A DNA stretch of 64,000 bases from Pictodentalium vernedei (lineage: Eukaryota > Mollusca > Scaphopoda > Dentaliida > Dentaliidae), in assembly GCA_031216915.1 (NCBI GenBank), contig CM062289.1, positions 449,258,866 to 449,322,865 of the forward strand, read 5' to 3'. The notes under the pieces were generated by a model. It was not told where the DNA came from, searched no databases, and worked only from the letters and a program-made list of their open reading frames with translations. Below, one piece after another: positions 63,330 through 64,000 of this stretch (position 1 is its first letter; every line of letters begins with the position of its first letter). A program made the position numbers and the translations under genes.

Positions 63330-63337
63330 CTTATATT

Positions 63338-64000
63338 TCTACCCAACACAGGGTTTCTCTTGTCACTGAAATGAGTATAATGTCGGCACACATCTGATCA
63401 TATTCCCTCCACGTAAACTGACTGGATTTTTTTCATCAGTGATTCCTTGTCTTACAATTTGGTTAACTTTTCATCAAATCTTCACAGCAGCCATGACTGG
63501 ATTTGATGAAAAATGTCTTGAGTTAAATGATCAGGCAGCTAACTGTCGTTTTACGTTTATATGCCTAAGGTTTAATATATTCCCGGTTTTCTATAGTAAC
63601 GGGAATGGGAATGAAATTACGCTGAGAACTAGGAGTCGGGAAATGTACCCGATAATACCAAGTAAATTTACGAGAGTAACAAGACGCATTTATTTTCGTG
63701 AAAGCAAGGGGGGGGGGGGGGGGGGGTGGCGGCACCAAAAATTTGCAAGACGTGACGTGGGGGCGGGGGGGGGGGGGGGGGGTCTCTTGAGTGCGCCAAA
63801 AATGTGCATTTTCAACTTGTGCAATTTTTTTAATTTTTTAAAAATATATCAATATATCAGCTAATATATACCATCATTTGTGTTTCAAACCTTAAATATG
63901 ATGTTGTACATCACACTCTTAACATAAATACAACATCAGGAGGCCTTATATGTGAGAATATTGGGCTTAATCTGGGAAAATGTCACACGTTAGTAGGGGG
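63338..64000. other. No gene; two long poly-G tracts
   Basis: G runs at about 63709-63726 and 63765-63782 are each followed by a related phrase (GCGGCACCAAAAATTTGCA and GTGCGCCAAAAATGTGCA), a small duplication. A 141-codon plus-strand frame (63439-63864) runs through the G tracts as Gly repeats and is not convincing. Confidence 0.6.

Noticed and set aside
63439..63864. 141-codon frame near the right edge
   Set aside because: It passes through two poly-G tracts that encode Gly runs.

Overview
This is animal nuclear DNA, almost certainly from an invertebrate metazoan. It is AT-rich, has no operons, and carries no intact gene that I can recognise over 64 kb. It is packed with eukaryotic mobile elements: tRNA- and 5S-derived SINEs ending in (AATA)n tails, a 5'-truncated LINE, and foldback MITEs with TTAA or TA target sites. 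I cannot fix the phylum. The SINE body carries the TTGTGTCCTTGGGCAAG motif, which I know from the conserved central domain of several metazoan SINE groups. That fits a lophotrochozoan, an invertebrate deuterostome or a similar lineage.

Layout. 0-5 kb holds MITEs, a SINE and a four-level nest of insertions (3068-4416). 5.04-14.37 kb is one continuous minisatellite of roughly 260 monomers. It has a 35-bp half (5.04-9.21 kb) and a 36-bp half (9.21-14.37 kb), both with internal higher-order duplications. 14.4-54.5 kb is a mosaic of short non-autonomous transposons: about 20 copies of a piggyBac-like palindromic MITE (TTAA plus CCCTTTACCYAAC ends), three Tc1/mariner-like foldback elements (TA plus CAGTACGTGGAGAGTG), a TTAA/CTGGTAG foldback family, a CAGGCCTGGCATT family with 6-bp target duplications, and several single TIR elements. 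It also holds at least a dozen SINE copies or fragments and a LINE remnant. 54.5-59.6 kb is poorer in palindromic elements and contains a few protein-like open segments, plus a SINE with a 5S rRNA head. 59.6-64 kb returns to TIR elements, including a hAT-like element with a perfect 8-bp target duplication.

The window is best read as a transposon graveyard, and its value lies in its structure. Target-site duplications can be read directly for many insertions, and several nestings give relative ages. The SINEs share one body but have at least four different 5' heads and three different 3' tails. The two arms of the piggyBac-like palindromes change together from copy to copy, and the palindrome centre appears in both orientations.

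Most long open frames here are by-products of tandem repeats whose period is a multiple of three (36 or 39 bp), or of transposon sequence. Only the LINE C-terminal segment (25545-26055, minus strand) is a recognisable protein family. Superfamily names below rest on end sequences and target duplications seen in the text, not on database searches.
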